Shown: one piece after another, positions 40,701 to 55,100 of the stretch
Position numbering within the stretch: the first letter of the stretch is position 1
Layout: each line of letters opens with the position of its first letter
Assembly: GCA_014773175.1 (NCBI GenBank)
Contig: VXCM01000161.1
Span: forward strand, 124,001 to 188,000
From: Lucifuga dentata
Lineage: Eukaryota; Chordata; Actinopteri; Ophidiiformes; Bythitidae
Direction of reading: 5' to 3'
DNA: 64,000 nt
Translations under genes and position numbers: made by a program
The notes under the pieces: generated by a model
Seen by the model: the letters and a program-made list of their open reading frames with translations, nothing else
What the model was told of the DNA's origin: nothing
Database searches by the model: none

Positions 40701-43700
40701 AATGAAGGTATGCCCAGTCTGTATTAGTGCACTGGCATCCAGTTGTGTTCCAGCTCCCTTACCCAAAGCTGATGTGTTTTAACTTTTTGTTCAATAGCTG
40801 CTGTCTGCCTTCTCCCAGATCCATTTGTGATTAATTTGCTACACAGTCTGGGCATGCTAAATCTGGGGGTGACCTCAAACTTCTGACTAGTAGTGTAGAT
40901 TTAAAAACAAAAAAGATTGAGGGAAAGTGAGTATACCAAAAATATGAATTCATTAAAACACAAGAAGGCACTCTGAGAGCGCATACTTCAGATGCCAACA
41001 AAATCCCTAACAAAAAAAACCTTGTTGTTAAACAAATGCCGGTGATTACATGACCTCTGTGGCGGAGGTAAAAATGAGCCACCATACTAAATTTCATTGA
41101 ATTTAGTCCATCAGCATTGATTTTATAGTGACCTCCAGACCGTGGTTAGGAAGCACAGGGGAGCTCTCTTTATTGCTCCAGGGCTGAAGTTATTAAATTA
41201 TTAAACCCCACCCAGACAGACGCCAGTGATCACATAGCCTCCTTGGCAGGGGTAACAACTCCTGGAATGCACAAACATCACTGATTGGTGATTCAGCAAT
41301 GTGAGAATATCTAAAGGTGGCATCATTAAAGCAATTTCAACCAAATATTTCATATTTCCCTGGACAATAACAGTGGCCATTTTTGTAGAGATTAGATTAT
41401 TTTTAAAATTGACACAGCATACCAGAACTACTATTTATACCGGGTTGTTTTGTGCATACAATATTATCAACGATTACCATCCACTCCCCAGAGTAGGATC
41501 CATGCATGACATCCCATTTATTTTCATGTCATAATTATTTCCCATTCTTTCATGTCATAATTTGCAAACACTTTATGCTTTTTCTCTCACGAATAACCGA
41601 GTGACATAACCAACAGACTGAATGTGGAGCTCTGTCATGCATTGTTCAGACTTTTGGCTTGTTGTGTTTACTGCTGAACAGTGGGATAGCAGAGTTTGCC
41701 ACCAGAGATTAAGCACACTTCAGCAGAAATTTAGCCTGCAGAGTATAAATCTGTGCAGATTCTTGCTCTTAAAAAGTGTGAATGCATAAGCTTTTGTTTT
41801 TAGCTTAGAGGTTGCCAGTCAGTTCAGCAAGTTCAAGTACTCATTGAATTGCTGCTGAGTGTAAGACAGACACTTGTGCACTGCAGCCCTCTCAGGAAGG
41901 TCAGTCTCGCCATCCATCACCATGGTGATGAAGCACTGCCTCTGTAGAGCTGTTGTCATGTTCTCAGTCACACAGGTGTACTTAAACCTCTTGATTTCTG
42001 TTGCTTCAGCGGTGACAGCTTATGTTTTCAAGTTCTTGTCCAACTCCCTCTGTGTTAAGTTTGTCGTGGCATTAATCTGTGTTTTGTAAGTGTTCTGTCC
42101 TCCTCCGCCACCTGCTCTCTCTTCTGTCTACTGAGCTGCTTCTTTCTCTCTGCTGCCTGAGTTATATAAGGTCTACCCATAATGTGATTAATTAGCCCCG
42201 TGTTCTTCCAGTCCTTCAACCCTTTGACTTCTCTGGGCACATTCTATGCGTATCATGGGTTACGTCTGCAGGTGCTGTCTCCCTCAGTGATCACATTTTG
42301 AATTTTCCACGCACGCGCGCATGTCCGTGTGTTTGTGTTTGTGTGAGTGTGTGTTTGCATGCCCTGTTGTAACCCTGTGAATATATTACTTCTCAGAAGT
42401 AGGTTAGGTGCTAAAGGGTAGCTGTCTGTCAGTCTTACCCAGTTAAAACAGTGCCAAGAAAGTTTAGGGAGCTGTTGATTCAGTGGGGTCAGTGGTTTGA
42501 TCTTGTTTAAAGTCATGGCACGGTGTGTATGCATGTGTATGTGTATATGTAAGAGGAGAACTGCTGTCATTAAGTGAGATGTTACATTGTAGGTACAGAC
42601 ACTCTTACCTGTTTTTATAGCTCCATCTGCTCAAAGGGTTTTGAGAATAATGAGCACCTCATGGGAGCCAAAACTGTCACAGGGATAAATGCATGAGTTT
42701 TGCCACAGAAGATGAAATCCCAGTTTGGGAAACAATTTGAGGGGGGGGAGGGGGGCTTTCGTAGTAGCTGTCCAAACTGTGAGAGTTGATCTTCTCATCT
42801 TAAAGGTGGGGGGGAAGCCTCCTGTTAATGTCAAGGGTACATCTGCTGCTATATTAGTCCAAATGTTTACACAGTCTCAGTGGGTGCCATGGAGGAGAGT
42901 GGGTTAGAGTTCACTCACCCCCCCTCCACACTAACTTTGTGTTCTGTGAATTTTGTAGGGGGTGTTAAACTGTGTGGGCAGGGCAAAAAGATGGAGTGTG
43001 TATATGTATATGTGCCCATGTGTGTGTGACAGTAGAAGGGGTGAGAGGGTTTGGGGCTGGCTGCTCTGTCTGATGATTTGTCTCCATCCAAGGCCATTTC
43101 CCAAAGAGGGAGGCACGGCTCTCCACTCCTCCACCGTCTGGTGCTCGATCAGCTGACCAAGGCCCTCCCCCTGCGAGGAGTNCGGCTCTCCACTCCTCCA
43201 CCGTCTGGTGCTCGATCAGCTGACCAAGGCCCTCCCCCTGCGAGGAGTAGGGCTTACTGTAGGGAAGTGGAGCGACAGACGTAGGGAGGGAGAGAAAACT
43301 AGGAAGGGAGGGGAACGAGAGAGAGAGAGAGAGAGAGAGATGAGAGTGAGAGAAAGGGAGGAGAATTAGCCAGAGTGAGAGTGTAAGTGAAGGAGCAGGT
43401 CTCTGCAGCCCCCAAATGTAAACAGATTATTAGATTAGTGGCCATGAGAAGGAGACTGCTGAAGCGCAGACTGTCATTCTCTCCATCTGTATCTCTCTCT
43501 TACCCGTTCTCTCTTTCTTTCTTTCCATGCTGATGGGGGCTGTCTCTTTTTTCTTCGCGATTTAGCTGGTGCTGGTGAAACTGGAGAAACTTCTCGCTGG
43601 ACCGAGGAGGAGATGGAAGTCGCCAAAAAAGGTAGTGTTTCAATTCATTTCTCTCTCGCTCTAACGCTGTCCTCCCTCTCTTTCTCTGTGTTGCACTCTT

Positions 43701-46700
43701 CCTCTCTTGCTGTGGCTTTTATGGTTTTGTTTTCCTTCTTTTTTCCCCTTCCTCTTTCTTTCTTTTTTCTCTTTGGGTTATGTGATATTTGCGATGTCCT
43801 GTCTATTTCTTAAATGGACATGAATAAATTTTCACATTTGTTCACCTATAGAAAGTAGAGTTGGTGCTTTTCTGGAAGCTGAGAGAGACTGATGAAGGGA
43901 TACATAGTGTTCTTTTTTTCTTGTCTTTTAGCTTTACTGCTCTGCTTGCTTCTCAGAATTGATCTATTAAGGCCATCTATGAAGCAACAGAGCGTGACAT
44001 TTGAGGCTTCCTCCGACGATCACTATGTATTATTCACATTCAAACACTATATCAGGCTTTCTTAAAAAAAAAAAAATAGTCAATATTAATTTTTTAGGTT
44101 CTTTGAAATGCTCATTATAAGTTGTGCCTGGTTTCAGACATTTGCTTCCCTTTTTTATTTTTTTTTACAAGAAGACATTGCTGCTATGACCTCCTGAAGC
44201 AGTCAGGCCTGTATTTTCCCCAGGGAATATAGTTCCAGGAGAATACTGCTTTTACCAAGAGATTAAAATGCAGTCATTAGTCAGGTCATACGCCAATCAA
44301 GTATGCTAGACTCTTCTCTCTTTTGCTTCGCTCTGTTGGTACAGGCTCTTATGCTGTGGCCTTTGATGTCTAAGACCAATGGACTGAAGGGGGGAGCACA
44401 TAAAGGGGTTAATGTGGATTAATTCAAACTCTTGGGTGGTTCTGTGAGATTTGCTTCCCCCCCCCCTNTTTTTTTTTTTTTTTTTTTAAATAAACAAGAA
44501 GACATTGCTGCTATGATCTCCTGAAGCAGGCCTGCATGCTAGATATGCTGGATATGTCTGCACTGTAGATTAGTAGACCAGCACTACGTCTCCTAGTCAC
44601 ATGCTAAAGCAGGTTCAGAAATCACTGTTGACTGGGCTGCCACACATGGCTGGCCATGGACACGCAGAGTGAACACAGTGCCCCTTGATAAGGCAGTCTT
44701 AAACTTTTAATCTGCATAAAGTGCAGTTCCCCTGAGAGCCATTTAAACTTTATTAGGGCTTTAATTTATTTTGTATATTCTAAAACAAAATTTAGGTCGA
44801 AATTACTCAATTTAACCGATCCAACACAGAACTACACTTATGGTTTTACACTTATGGCTTATGGTGCAGTTCCCCTGAGAGCCATTTAAACTTTATTAGG
44901 GCTTTAATTTATTTTGTATATTCTAAAACAAAATTTAGGTCGAAATTACTCAATTTAACCGATCCAACACAGAACTACACTTATGGTTTTACACTTATGG
45001 CTTATGGTGCAGTTCCCCTGAGAGCCATTTAAACTTTATTAGGGCTTTAATTTATTTTGTATATTCTAAAACAAAATTTAGGTCGAAATTACTCAATTTA
45101 ACCGATCCAACACAGAACTACACAGAAGAAAATATATGTTTTTCCCAGGGAACGTAGTTCCAGGAGAATACTGGGTTTACAGAGAAATTTAAATGACCGT
45201 CCCTTCTACAATCATGCATAATGGTTAGCAGGAAAAGCATTGAATTTTAAAGTGGGTGTATCACCTGAACATTTGATTTTGAAAAATTTGGGGATTTGGC
45301 AAAATAAAACAAAACCTAAAATAAGGTTTTATTTATTGGAAAATGGTTGGCAGTAATGTAACATGTATATATATGTAGTGTTTTTTTTTTTTTTTTTTNT
45401 TTTTTTTTTTTTTTTTGCTCAAATGTGCTAAATCACAGTACGATCTTTTGACAATCACTTGATCCCTTGTGATGTATGAGCAAATATGATCTTATCATCC
45501 AACCCAGAAATTATAGAATAAAATCTATAAAATGTAATTGTACCAGATCGTTGTTTTTTTTTTGTTTTTTTTTTTAAGTATTTGTAGTTCTTCTGTACAG
45601 TTGAAGAAATCAGAGCATGTTATCAGGATTTGGTGAAATAACTGAGCACCGTAAAATGTAAAAGTCTAACAGAACAACACAAACTATTTCCTTGAATATA
45701 CATGGCTTCGTCAGAAAATGTCCTTTAAAACTTCACACATTTATTGCATAATTATTGTGTTGGATTGCATCACTTTGTATGATGTTCCCTACAATAATTC
45801 CAGTATATTTGTTCTGTCAAAATCTCTCAGACCACAGCTTCATAGCTGAGATGATGACATCACTTTAGTTTTTGACTTTCACACACAATGGATGGATAGT
45901 TGCTATGGTGAAACATATCACGTCATTTAATAAAGCTTGCATAAGAACTAAAAAATAAAAATTTTCTTAAATGAGTCAGTCACATAGATAATCAGAATTT
46001 CATGCTTTATTTTTCTGTGATTACCCTGCTTAATTATTTTGCCTTTTTATGTGATAAATCTGGTTTAAATGCACGGCAAGGTGCATCTTATCAAGTGTCA
46101 ACTGTTAGAATAGTGATAGAAACTAACTTTAATAGTGTAGGCTCTCCATGTGAGAATAATTTTGTAGTTTATGTGGCTAAAATTTAATGTGGCAAACTGC
46201 TGAAAACTAGGACTTTATAGTACGTGCTGTCTTTAAGCATCTATGTCACATAACAAATATGTGCAAAACTATCCTACCTGACATTTTTGGGTCTTAATTC
46301 AGATAAGATGAATCAGAACAATCTTAATGCCTTCATGGCCTCATTTAGCTGGAGCAGTAACAGTGTTTTGGGCTCGGCGGGGCAGGGAGGTCACAGGGTT
46401 ATAGGATTTAGAGAAGAGACACTCTAATGTCAAAGGTAACTGGCAGTCTTTGAGTTTGCTGCAGTGTGTTAGTGTAGCATAAAAGCTATAGGCCATCAAA
46501 GCTGTTGTACTGTTGTATTACATTGTGCTGGATTTTCCTGTTTTTTTTTTTTTTTTTTTNTTTTTTTTTTTTTTTTTTTCTGGTCACTTGGTATATGTTA
46601 TCCTACAAAATACACTATCAGTCAGAAGTAAGTACAACCCTGTCTATTAGTAATAAAAATAGAGTTTTTACTTTAAGTATTAAGTATTTTTCTAATTTCA

Positions 46701-49010
46701 GTTATTGTTAAATGTACTACAATAAAGGCTCAACAGTTCCAAACCTAGGCATTGCCTACAGAAAGTAAAAACTGTGATTTTCTTCCCAATAGACAGGGGT
46801 GTACTTATTTCTGACTGATACTATATTTCAACCATGTTCATTTGTATAGCAATAAAACATTAAAATGCAACCGAACTTTCCATACTGAATTGTCTATTCT
46901 GTTACGTTCTAGGGCTCGTTGAGCATGGACGAAATTGGACAGCCATTGCAAAAATGGTGGGCACTAAAAGTGAGGCCCAGTGCAAGAACTTTTATTTTAA
47001 CTACAAGAGGCGACACAACCTGGACAACCTGCTCCAGCAGCATAAGCAGGTAAGTAGTTGCATTCACCTGCTTTCTCTTTGTCAGAAATGGAAATGTCGT
47101 AATCTTAAACGCAAGATGCTGCTCTGTGTTTCTGTTTCCCAGGACTCACGGCGGGCTCGTGCTGATAGGGCTCAAGGTGAAGGTCTAGTCGCAGCATCAC
47201 CTGATGAGGAGGAGGACAATGGAGATGACAGTGAAGGTCAGAGAGATAATTGCATGTGCTCATTCCTGCAGGAACAGATGTGCACACATGCCTGCGCACA
47301 TCATACCCCCCCCCCCCNCCCCCTTCTGTTCACGTGAGGTGCATGACCTAAGATAACTTCTGTGAAGGAGACATGACAGGCTGAAGGGATTTTCTATTCT
47401 CTTTGGCTTTGCCTTTGGCTTGTAAAACTAACATGCCTGATAATGCTTCATAGAAAACAGAGAGAATTACCGGTAAGTGATAAATGCAGTGCAGGATCCT
47501 GTCCAAAATGTCCTCTGAATTGTGACAAGGATTTTCATTTTAGTTAATGCACAATCTGAGCTTTTTCCACCGTCTGTATTGCTAATGAGAGGAAAAGATC
47601 AAATGAAAAGGAGGGGGAAGTGGAGGAAGAGATGAAAGATCTGAACTAATTCTGACTACTGAGGCGCCTGTTGCATAACTGTTTCTTGGCTTTGGAGATT
47701 CAAAAGGCAACCTATTCTGAAAATAAATAAATAAAAATAAAATATCCTGCTATGCATAGGAAATATTTGGGAAACGTGGTCTAATCAGTAGCCCTGCTTA
47801 ATGTTTTTCCTGCCATACTTGACTCTCATTGTTTATTCTGTCTTTCTTTCATCTTGCTATCTTTTTAAAGTCAAATCCTGATTTATTCTTTTTACTGGTC
47901 TGTCATCAGCACAACCTCAGACACACCACAACACAGAAATTAAGCACTGAACTGTAATATTTTGATTTAAAGTAAGCAAAACGAAATAAATCAGAAGAAT
48001 ATTTTTCAACAAATGCGATGGTTTAATTTTCATTGTCAGTGCATTGTTAGAGTCGACAATTGAGAGTCAGCATAAACTGTATAAAACTGGTAGTAAAAGG
48101 TTTTAAATTGCATTGTAGATTAAAAATGGGACCAGATTATAAAACAAAAGGCACCACCCCTATGCGAGCTGTTATTGATATCAGCCTAAAATGTGCATTT
48201 TTTTTAAAAGTCAAAATCAAATTGAAGTTTTTTTTTTTGTTTTTTTTTTAATTTAACAGAGCAATGTAATTTGTCTAATTAATTTTACACATTGATATTT
48301 TAACAGAGTTACTTGTAATTTCAGTAATCCACTTCACAAGATAACAGTGGCGACAGCAGGAGGTCACAAGGTTTTCTGTCAAGTTATTTGATGTTCTCTT
48401 TGTCTCATGAAAACCCAAACTATTCTTTAGAGGCCTTGGTGATCTGCAGACCTGAGAAAACCAGAGGAAGCATTAACACGGCAGTATTATAATGCGGTCA
48501 AACACCCCGTGATTTTTGCCATTTTAAGGTTTAGAAATGCTGCTTCTCTGATTTTAGTTAGACAGATTTTTATGCATCTGCAGATTGTTTTTGCCATCTC
48601 GTCATCTCGTCGACCATCGCCATGGTAACGACTGCAGTGGCAGACAGTATTCTACCCAGAATGCCAGGCCGATTTTATAAATATGTACTTTGAACCTTTA
48701 AATAAGTATAATTTTTCAGAAGTGAATTAATAATTTTTAACTTGTTATTATTGCTTTCAAACTTATAGAAACTTACAATTTGCAGCTTGAATGCTGTTCT
48801 ATTTCATATATATGCTTGGCATTTGAGATATGCATAATGAAAAAATGACTAGTTTTTAATCTAACAGTTTTTTTTTATGTCTTCACACAAGGAAACCTTA
48901 ATAGAATAAGTAGAATCCTAAATAAATACAAATTGGATGAGATAAATGTAGAACAGAAGTGTAAAGTCTCCTTGTCAGTTAAATGTGTATCTGCTCACAC
49001 TAAAATATAG

Positions 49011-49043
<33 letters not shown>

Positions 49044-49077
49044 ACTCTCACTCACCTGCATTTTCAAATAAACAGGN

Positions 49078-49110
<33 letters not shown>

Positions 49111-52100
49111 ACTCTCACTCACCTGCATTTTCAAATAAACAGGCAACAATCCCTTACCTTTAGAGAAGTTAAATCCGTAATAATCTCACTAGAGATGGTC
49201 AACATAGAGATGGTCAACATCAGAAACTAACACCCATTTTGGTCCAGTGATCAAACTTTGAGCATCAAGAAATCTTTATATAGTGGATATACATTTTATA
49301 AAACATGTTAGGTTAGGTCTTAGACATCTGAGGTTTTGAGGTTTATTGATGCATTTTGAAGATATTTCTGTTCTATATTTATTAAAGTTGCAGTTGGCAT
49401 TTAATTTGTAAATGACACTAATTTGGTTGCAGACAGCCTATGAATTGATCAGAGATTAATACTTATTTGCACTTGTTTCCCCAGGTGGCGACAACAGCTC
49501 TGACACAGAGAGCGCCTCCTCTCCTTCTCAGACTGACTCCTCAAGATCTTGTGACACCAAGAGGACAGACAGCACTGCAGGAGATGCCCAGAGCTCTGAT
49601 CAGGACAGGGGTCAGGCCAGCAACGGAAAGGTCTCAGAGCCTCTATTTGGTGAACTCTGTGTTAAAGAAGAGAAAAGCCCAGAGAGTGAGACTGCCACAC
49701 AAGAGGAAAGGGGCAGGGTGGCTTCCTGTGGTGGCCCTGTGCATCCCAAGACTGAGCCTCAGGATGTGGATTTGAAGACTGGAGATGTGCAGGTCAAGAT
49801 GGAGCCTGACATCAAGGAGAAAGGAGAAAAAGGAGATGACAGCGAGAGGCTGAGGGAGCTCCATTCAGATAATGACTCCAGTGCCACCTGCAGTGCCGAT
49901 GAAGATGTGGAAGCGGAGCCTGAAAGACAGAGGTAGGTTTGTGCATGAACACTATGTTCATGCTTTCATACTATCTGTCCATAACTGTTGATTAGTATGA
50001 ATGAAGTGCAAACTAACTTTTTATTATTTTTTTTTTTTTTTTTTTTNTTTTTTTTTTTTTTTTTTTGCCTTGCCTCTTTAGAATGATGGAGAAACCTTCA
50101 CTGCTCATCCCTCCAGGCTCGGTGCTGGTGTCCTCACCCAAGCAAACCCAGCTCAACATGCAGCAGCAGCGGGCAGCTACCATCCCACCCATGGTTAGTC
50201 ACTATGGCAACCTATTCTCAGGTTGATCCATTCAGAGAGGCACAGAGGCAGGCAGCAGGTTGAATGCCCACGCATTTTCCTTATCAGTCAGTTACTCTGA
50301 GCCTCTTAATCAGATTACCTATGGATCTTTGAGATGTCACTCTGTTAAGTTGTGGCCATGAACTAAGCAGTGCGGTCGCTTGCTGTTCTGTTTAGTAGTA
50401 AGTGAATCTCCATCATTTTATGTGCAAAGATCTTCAAATATATCTTCATTCTTCTAAGGGGATTATTCAGAGTTATGCAGAAATTGCTTTTATTCAGTTG
50501 AAACATGGCCAGTGCTTCAGTACTCGGATAAATACAGCAATTAATTGGTTGGTATCACACTTAATTCATGTCTGGCATTCCGATTCATCTGGATTTTTCC
50601 CCTCCTAGGTGCCTGGTCCTTTTGGCCCTGGTGGTATGGCCATTAGTGGCTTTACCATGTTCCAGCACCAGATCAAAGCAGTGCATGAGTCAGCACACCA
50701 GGAGGATAAGCAGAGGCAGGATCAGGGAGACCTGGAGCGCAGACCCTCCTTCAATACCCGCAGCCCCACCATACTAGACAGAGATGGTAAGAGAGCAAAT
50801 ACATTTCTTTTTCTGTCCTCATCTCTTTCTCCTCTTCATCACTCTTTCAGCCTTTTCCCCCTGTTGCTCCTAGTGATAGATATTTATAGTGAATACATTT
50901 TTAGGTTCCTTTTATTTTTGTGCCGTTTTAAAAATGGAAACGTTTGTGGGTGATCTTGACTGTTGTAATGTGGTTTAATGTGGTCCTGAGCCAAGAAGAA
51001 GAAGTTACAGCTGACCCTATTTTACCTACGACATAAATAGAGAGCTGAAGGCTGTGCTGCTGTTCTACTTGAAATGTTTTTTTGGATGAAGAGGGGGCTG
51101 TGCGGTGCCCTTTGGGGTTGTATGAGTTGAGTGTGTCAGATTAAGATGCTTGCTGCCTCTGGGGGTAGAGTCAGCTACTTAGCCTCAGAAGGGAGAGTTG
51201 CAGAGTCACTAGGTAGATGGTATTACTGCTTGATTGTGCAAAGCTTTTAGCACCTTAGTCAGGAGCGTCATGAAGAGCAGACCAGCTGTCAGTAAAGTTG
51301 CTGAGCTTTCACACCAAGATATTTGCATGTGACTTATTTCTGCACGGGTGTGTCCACGTTGCCATGTTAGTCGCAGTCCCATTTAGTACAAGTCAGCTCA
51401 ATGCTCACTGGCATTGAGTTTTCATTTTAATAGTGGATGTCTTCCCTTTGTCCTTATGCCTGTATACTGCAGGTAAGCCCTTATCCTACATGCCTTATGA
51501 AATGAAGCTGGCTCTGGACCAGGAGGTCCACTCTGGTCGGCCAGGCTCTCCTTACAGACTCTCTCCCAGGGAGCTGAGCAAGGCCTCACCCCAGCCTGAT
51601 CCCAACGCCCCCAGTGCATCCCGCTACAGTGTGCCTCCAGGTAAAAGCACACATCTTCATCTCCTCCTGTTACCCCCATTGCCTGCTGTCTACATCACCA
51701 CCCTCCCTTCTCATGTTTGATATAAATTACCCATGCTTGATTCCTAATGCGTCTTCTATGCTTGAAAAAAAGGGGGCACTGTCAGACTCTGTCGGCAAAA
51801 GAATAGTGTATCATTTGAATTGAAGTTCCATATGTTTTTGAGCCATTGTTATAATTCACTTTTATATGTTTCGGTATCTTTATTCTCCCGTAGGCTGTTA
51901 CACTAGCTGTACTTACTCGAGCCTATTACCTTTCTTGACGTTAAAGCTCAGTAGAACAGAGAGGATGACTGGGATTGAGCTCTTGTCCTTTCTTGAATCC
52001 TGTCTAGAATCAGGGCTTGACAGAGTTTTAAAACACAAAGGCAGGTTGAATTTTCTCTTATCAAAAGCTATGTGTACCTACATTAGGGTTATAAAATTTA

Positions 52101-55100
52101 CAGCATGTACTGAGTCAACATTTAGCTGGTACGAGAAATACAATTTGAGTCTCTCCGGAGACATACTAGGTTGTAAAACTATTAATGCTCTTCATATACA
52201 TTTATACTGATGAATGGGCCATTTTCTATGTTGAACCTGTCCTATTTAAAGCTAAGTTGAGCCAAGCGCTGTGTGTTTGTTGCTCTCGAAGTTTGTTGGT
52301 TTGTTAAATTGTACATCTTCTTTTCTGCATGGTTGATGAGTCATTTACCTACCATACTGTTATTATAGTGAAATGGCCTGATGAGACAACAGCTTATATT
52401 TCTGATAGCACTTAAGGCTTTGTTCTGATTGAGGAAAAGGGAGGCAGCCCAGCAAATGCGGTTGAATTTTCCTTTGAAATTTTTTTTATTCTTGTTGATA
52501 TGGAAATAACGTGTTTTCATGAAAATTAGAATGCCAATATATATTTTTCCCCATTTTGTCATACAGTGCAAACAGTATCACATGCCATATTGAATAAGGT
52601 TGTTGTCCCTGATGGTGAGCTGTAACACGCATATAAATGTTTCACACACAGTCTTCCTGCATCGCAGATTTATAAATCCTTCAAAGAGTGGCTGTTTTGC
52701 ATATCTGTCCCAGTGTGAGCCAGCAAGAAGCTAATGAAACTGTCACAAAGCTATTTGCATGTTTGATTCTGTAGAGTGCAGAATATGAGGTGAGCTCCCT
52801 ACAGGGAGGTTGGTCAGAATGTGTGTTACAATCCATTTAGTCTACTCTGTTTTCCTAGGAGACAGGAAAGCAGACAGCCGGCGTGGGCCAAGGTTACCTC
52901 AGGCTCAGGACAGGCTATTAACTGATGTCTTATATGCTTACTTCACCATTCACTCAAGTCTGTCAGAATGATACTGAATATTTTATCATGCAGCCTTTGA
53001 TGGGAAACGGAGCTTAATGGAACCCTTATGTTGGGGGTGTTGGAGTTGTGGCATTTGGCAGGCAGATAGGCATTTAGAGGATAGATTTAGGTTACTGTGT
53101 GACCTGTAGACAGTGACACTGATATTCTTCCTTGTGATATTAAACTGTTTTCTGATTTTGAGGAAAGAAAGTTTTGATTTTTTTGTTGTTTTAATATCTA
53201 ATTGCTAAATACAGGCTAGTAATCACAGGTGTCTGAATTGTTGGTTTTTTTTTTTTTTNATATTCCCACCAGTCCTCCACCCTGCCTCCAACCAGCCAGA
53301 TGGAATCCGGGTGTCATTCAACAGACACAGCCGACCTCCCAACATTCCCTCTCCGCCTCCACTCATTCCAACCACCAAACCCACGGACAAGCCCTCCTTC
53401 ATCCAAGGAGGCTCCATCTCCCAGGTAAGACGCCAGTGGCACACAGATGGTGCTCGTGCTCCAAAGGTGGAACCAGAGGAGCAGCCTTCCTCAAACTGTA
53501 TAGGGTTCCATGCAAACCAGCATTTACACCAGAACTGAGACACACCTGTGTGGGCAAATAAAACAGCTTAAATAGCAGTTTTGTTTGCTTTTACTTAGAA
53601 TGAGCATGTTTGGTTTTTATGACACTTGACAGTACTTTCTTGTTTTTGTGAACTTTATGAACTGCTCTTGAAATGCATTCTTTGTTCCTGCTCTGTCAGG
53701 GAACTCCTGGCACATACCTGCCATCCCATGCTGTGTATGGGCCAGAAGGGACTAAGAGCTCTGTTGGCTCCATATCTTTGGGTCTGCCCCGGCAGCAGGA
53801 TCCCAACAAGCCTGGTAGGACAGCAGTTGTTCACACCTCTATTATTACACTATTTCTTATTATTTCAAATATGTGTCTTTGTTCAGCTCAAACAGACCAG
53901 ACCTTTTAGCATAGTTTATTCCCTATTTTATGTATATATATATATAATCCATCCTACATGCAGCGTCCTGTTCGGAACATGCAGTCAAAAGTTATGAGAA
54001 TAAAATCTACTCAAACATAATAGTTCCACATTTTTATCTGAGTAAGAAGTTACGTTCACATAAGATTACTTTTTTTCTGCTTACAGTTATGAATAGAAAT
54101 CTTAACACTTGAACTGATATCACCACAGCAGCACTAACCATGCATACCATACTCTGTTATTCACTCTTTATAACTCTTTCCAGGTGCCCCAGTTCCATCG
54201 ATACACGATGGTAGAGGCAACCCAGCCAAGGTGGGCGAGAGCATGAGTTTTAGAGGATCGATCACTCAGGTGAGACATTTTAATCATTTGAGTCATTTGG
54301 AAGCACATGGTAGACGCAGGGGATGACAGATAAGTGTCTGCCTAGTACATTTTTCTATTGGTATTTTTTAGCTCATCATGTCACATTATGTATTTGTTGT
54401 TTTTCAAACAGGGTACACCAGCTTTGCCCCAGTCTAGCATTGCTGCTGACCTCCTAAAGGGCACAATCACCAAGCTGGCCACAGAGGACTTGAGCAGCCC
54501 AGACAAAGTCAGAGGAGAACAGTTGCCAAAAGTCATCTACGAGGGCAAAAGTGGTCACATCCTCTCCTATGATGGTGAGTGCTATGATGTCAGCATGCCA
54601 TGCCAGATGACTCATAGCTGTCTTCACTAAGCAAATAAACTTAAACATGAATTTGTATCTCACCAAAGCTATCAAGAATCCCAGGGAAAACACCCGTAGC
54701 CCCAGAACTGGCCATGAGCTGAAACGTACTTACAACATGATGGAGGGACCCATGGGCAGGGGACACCCTGGCAGGGAAGGAGCTCCATTTGAGGGTATGA
54801 CTTGTTTGTTGTGAGTATACAGCACTGGTTCATCTATTGTGTGTCAGGAGAGTAATGGCCCTTGTGTGTATTTCTCAGGACTGATTAGCAGAACCTTGCC
54901 CAGAGAAGGTCTTCATGGGGATTCTAAAGAAAGGCAGCTGATCACTGGATCCATCATGCAAGGTATGCTAGTTGTAAGACTTGCACATTTCCATCGCTCA
55001 CTTTTAATAGTCATAAAGAGGGGGAGCTGAAATAAATTCCTATATTTTTTTACAGGGACGCCTAGAACCCCTGCAGAGGCCTATGAAGAGAGCATAAAAT

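Noticed and set aside
43051..43284. GC-rich frame before exon 16 as an extra ncor1 exon
   Set aside because: Its apparent length comes from the N-flanked artefact duplication, and no corresponding block is known in NCOR1.
51866..52210. 114-codon plus-strand frame in intron 22
   Set aside because: No acceptor/donor pair with correct phase and no resemblance to NCOR1.
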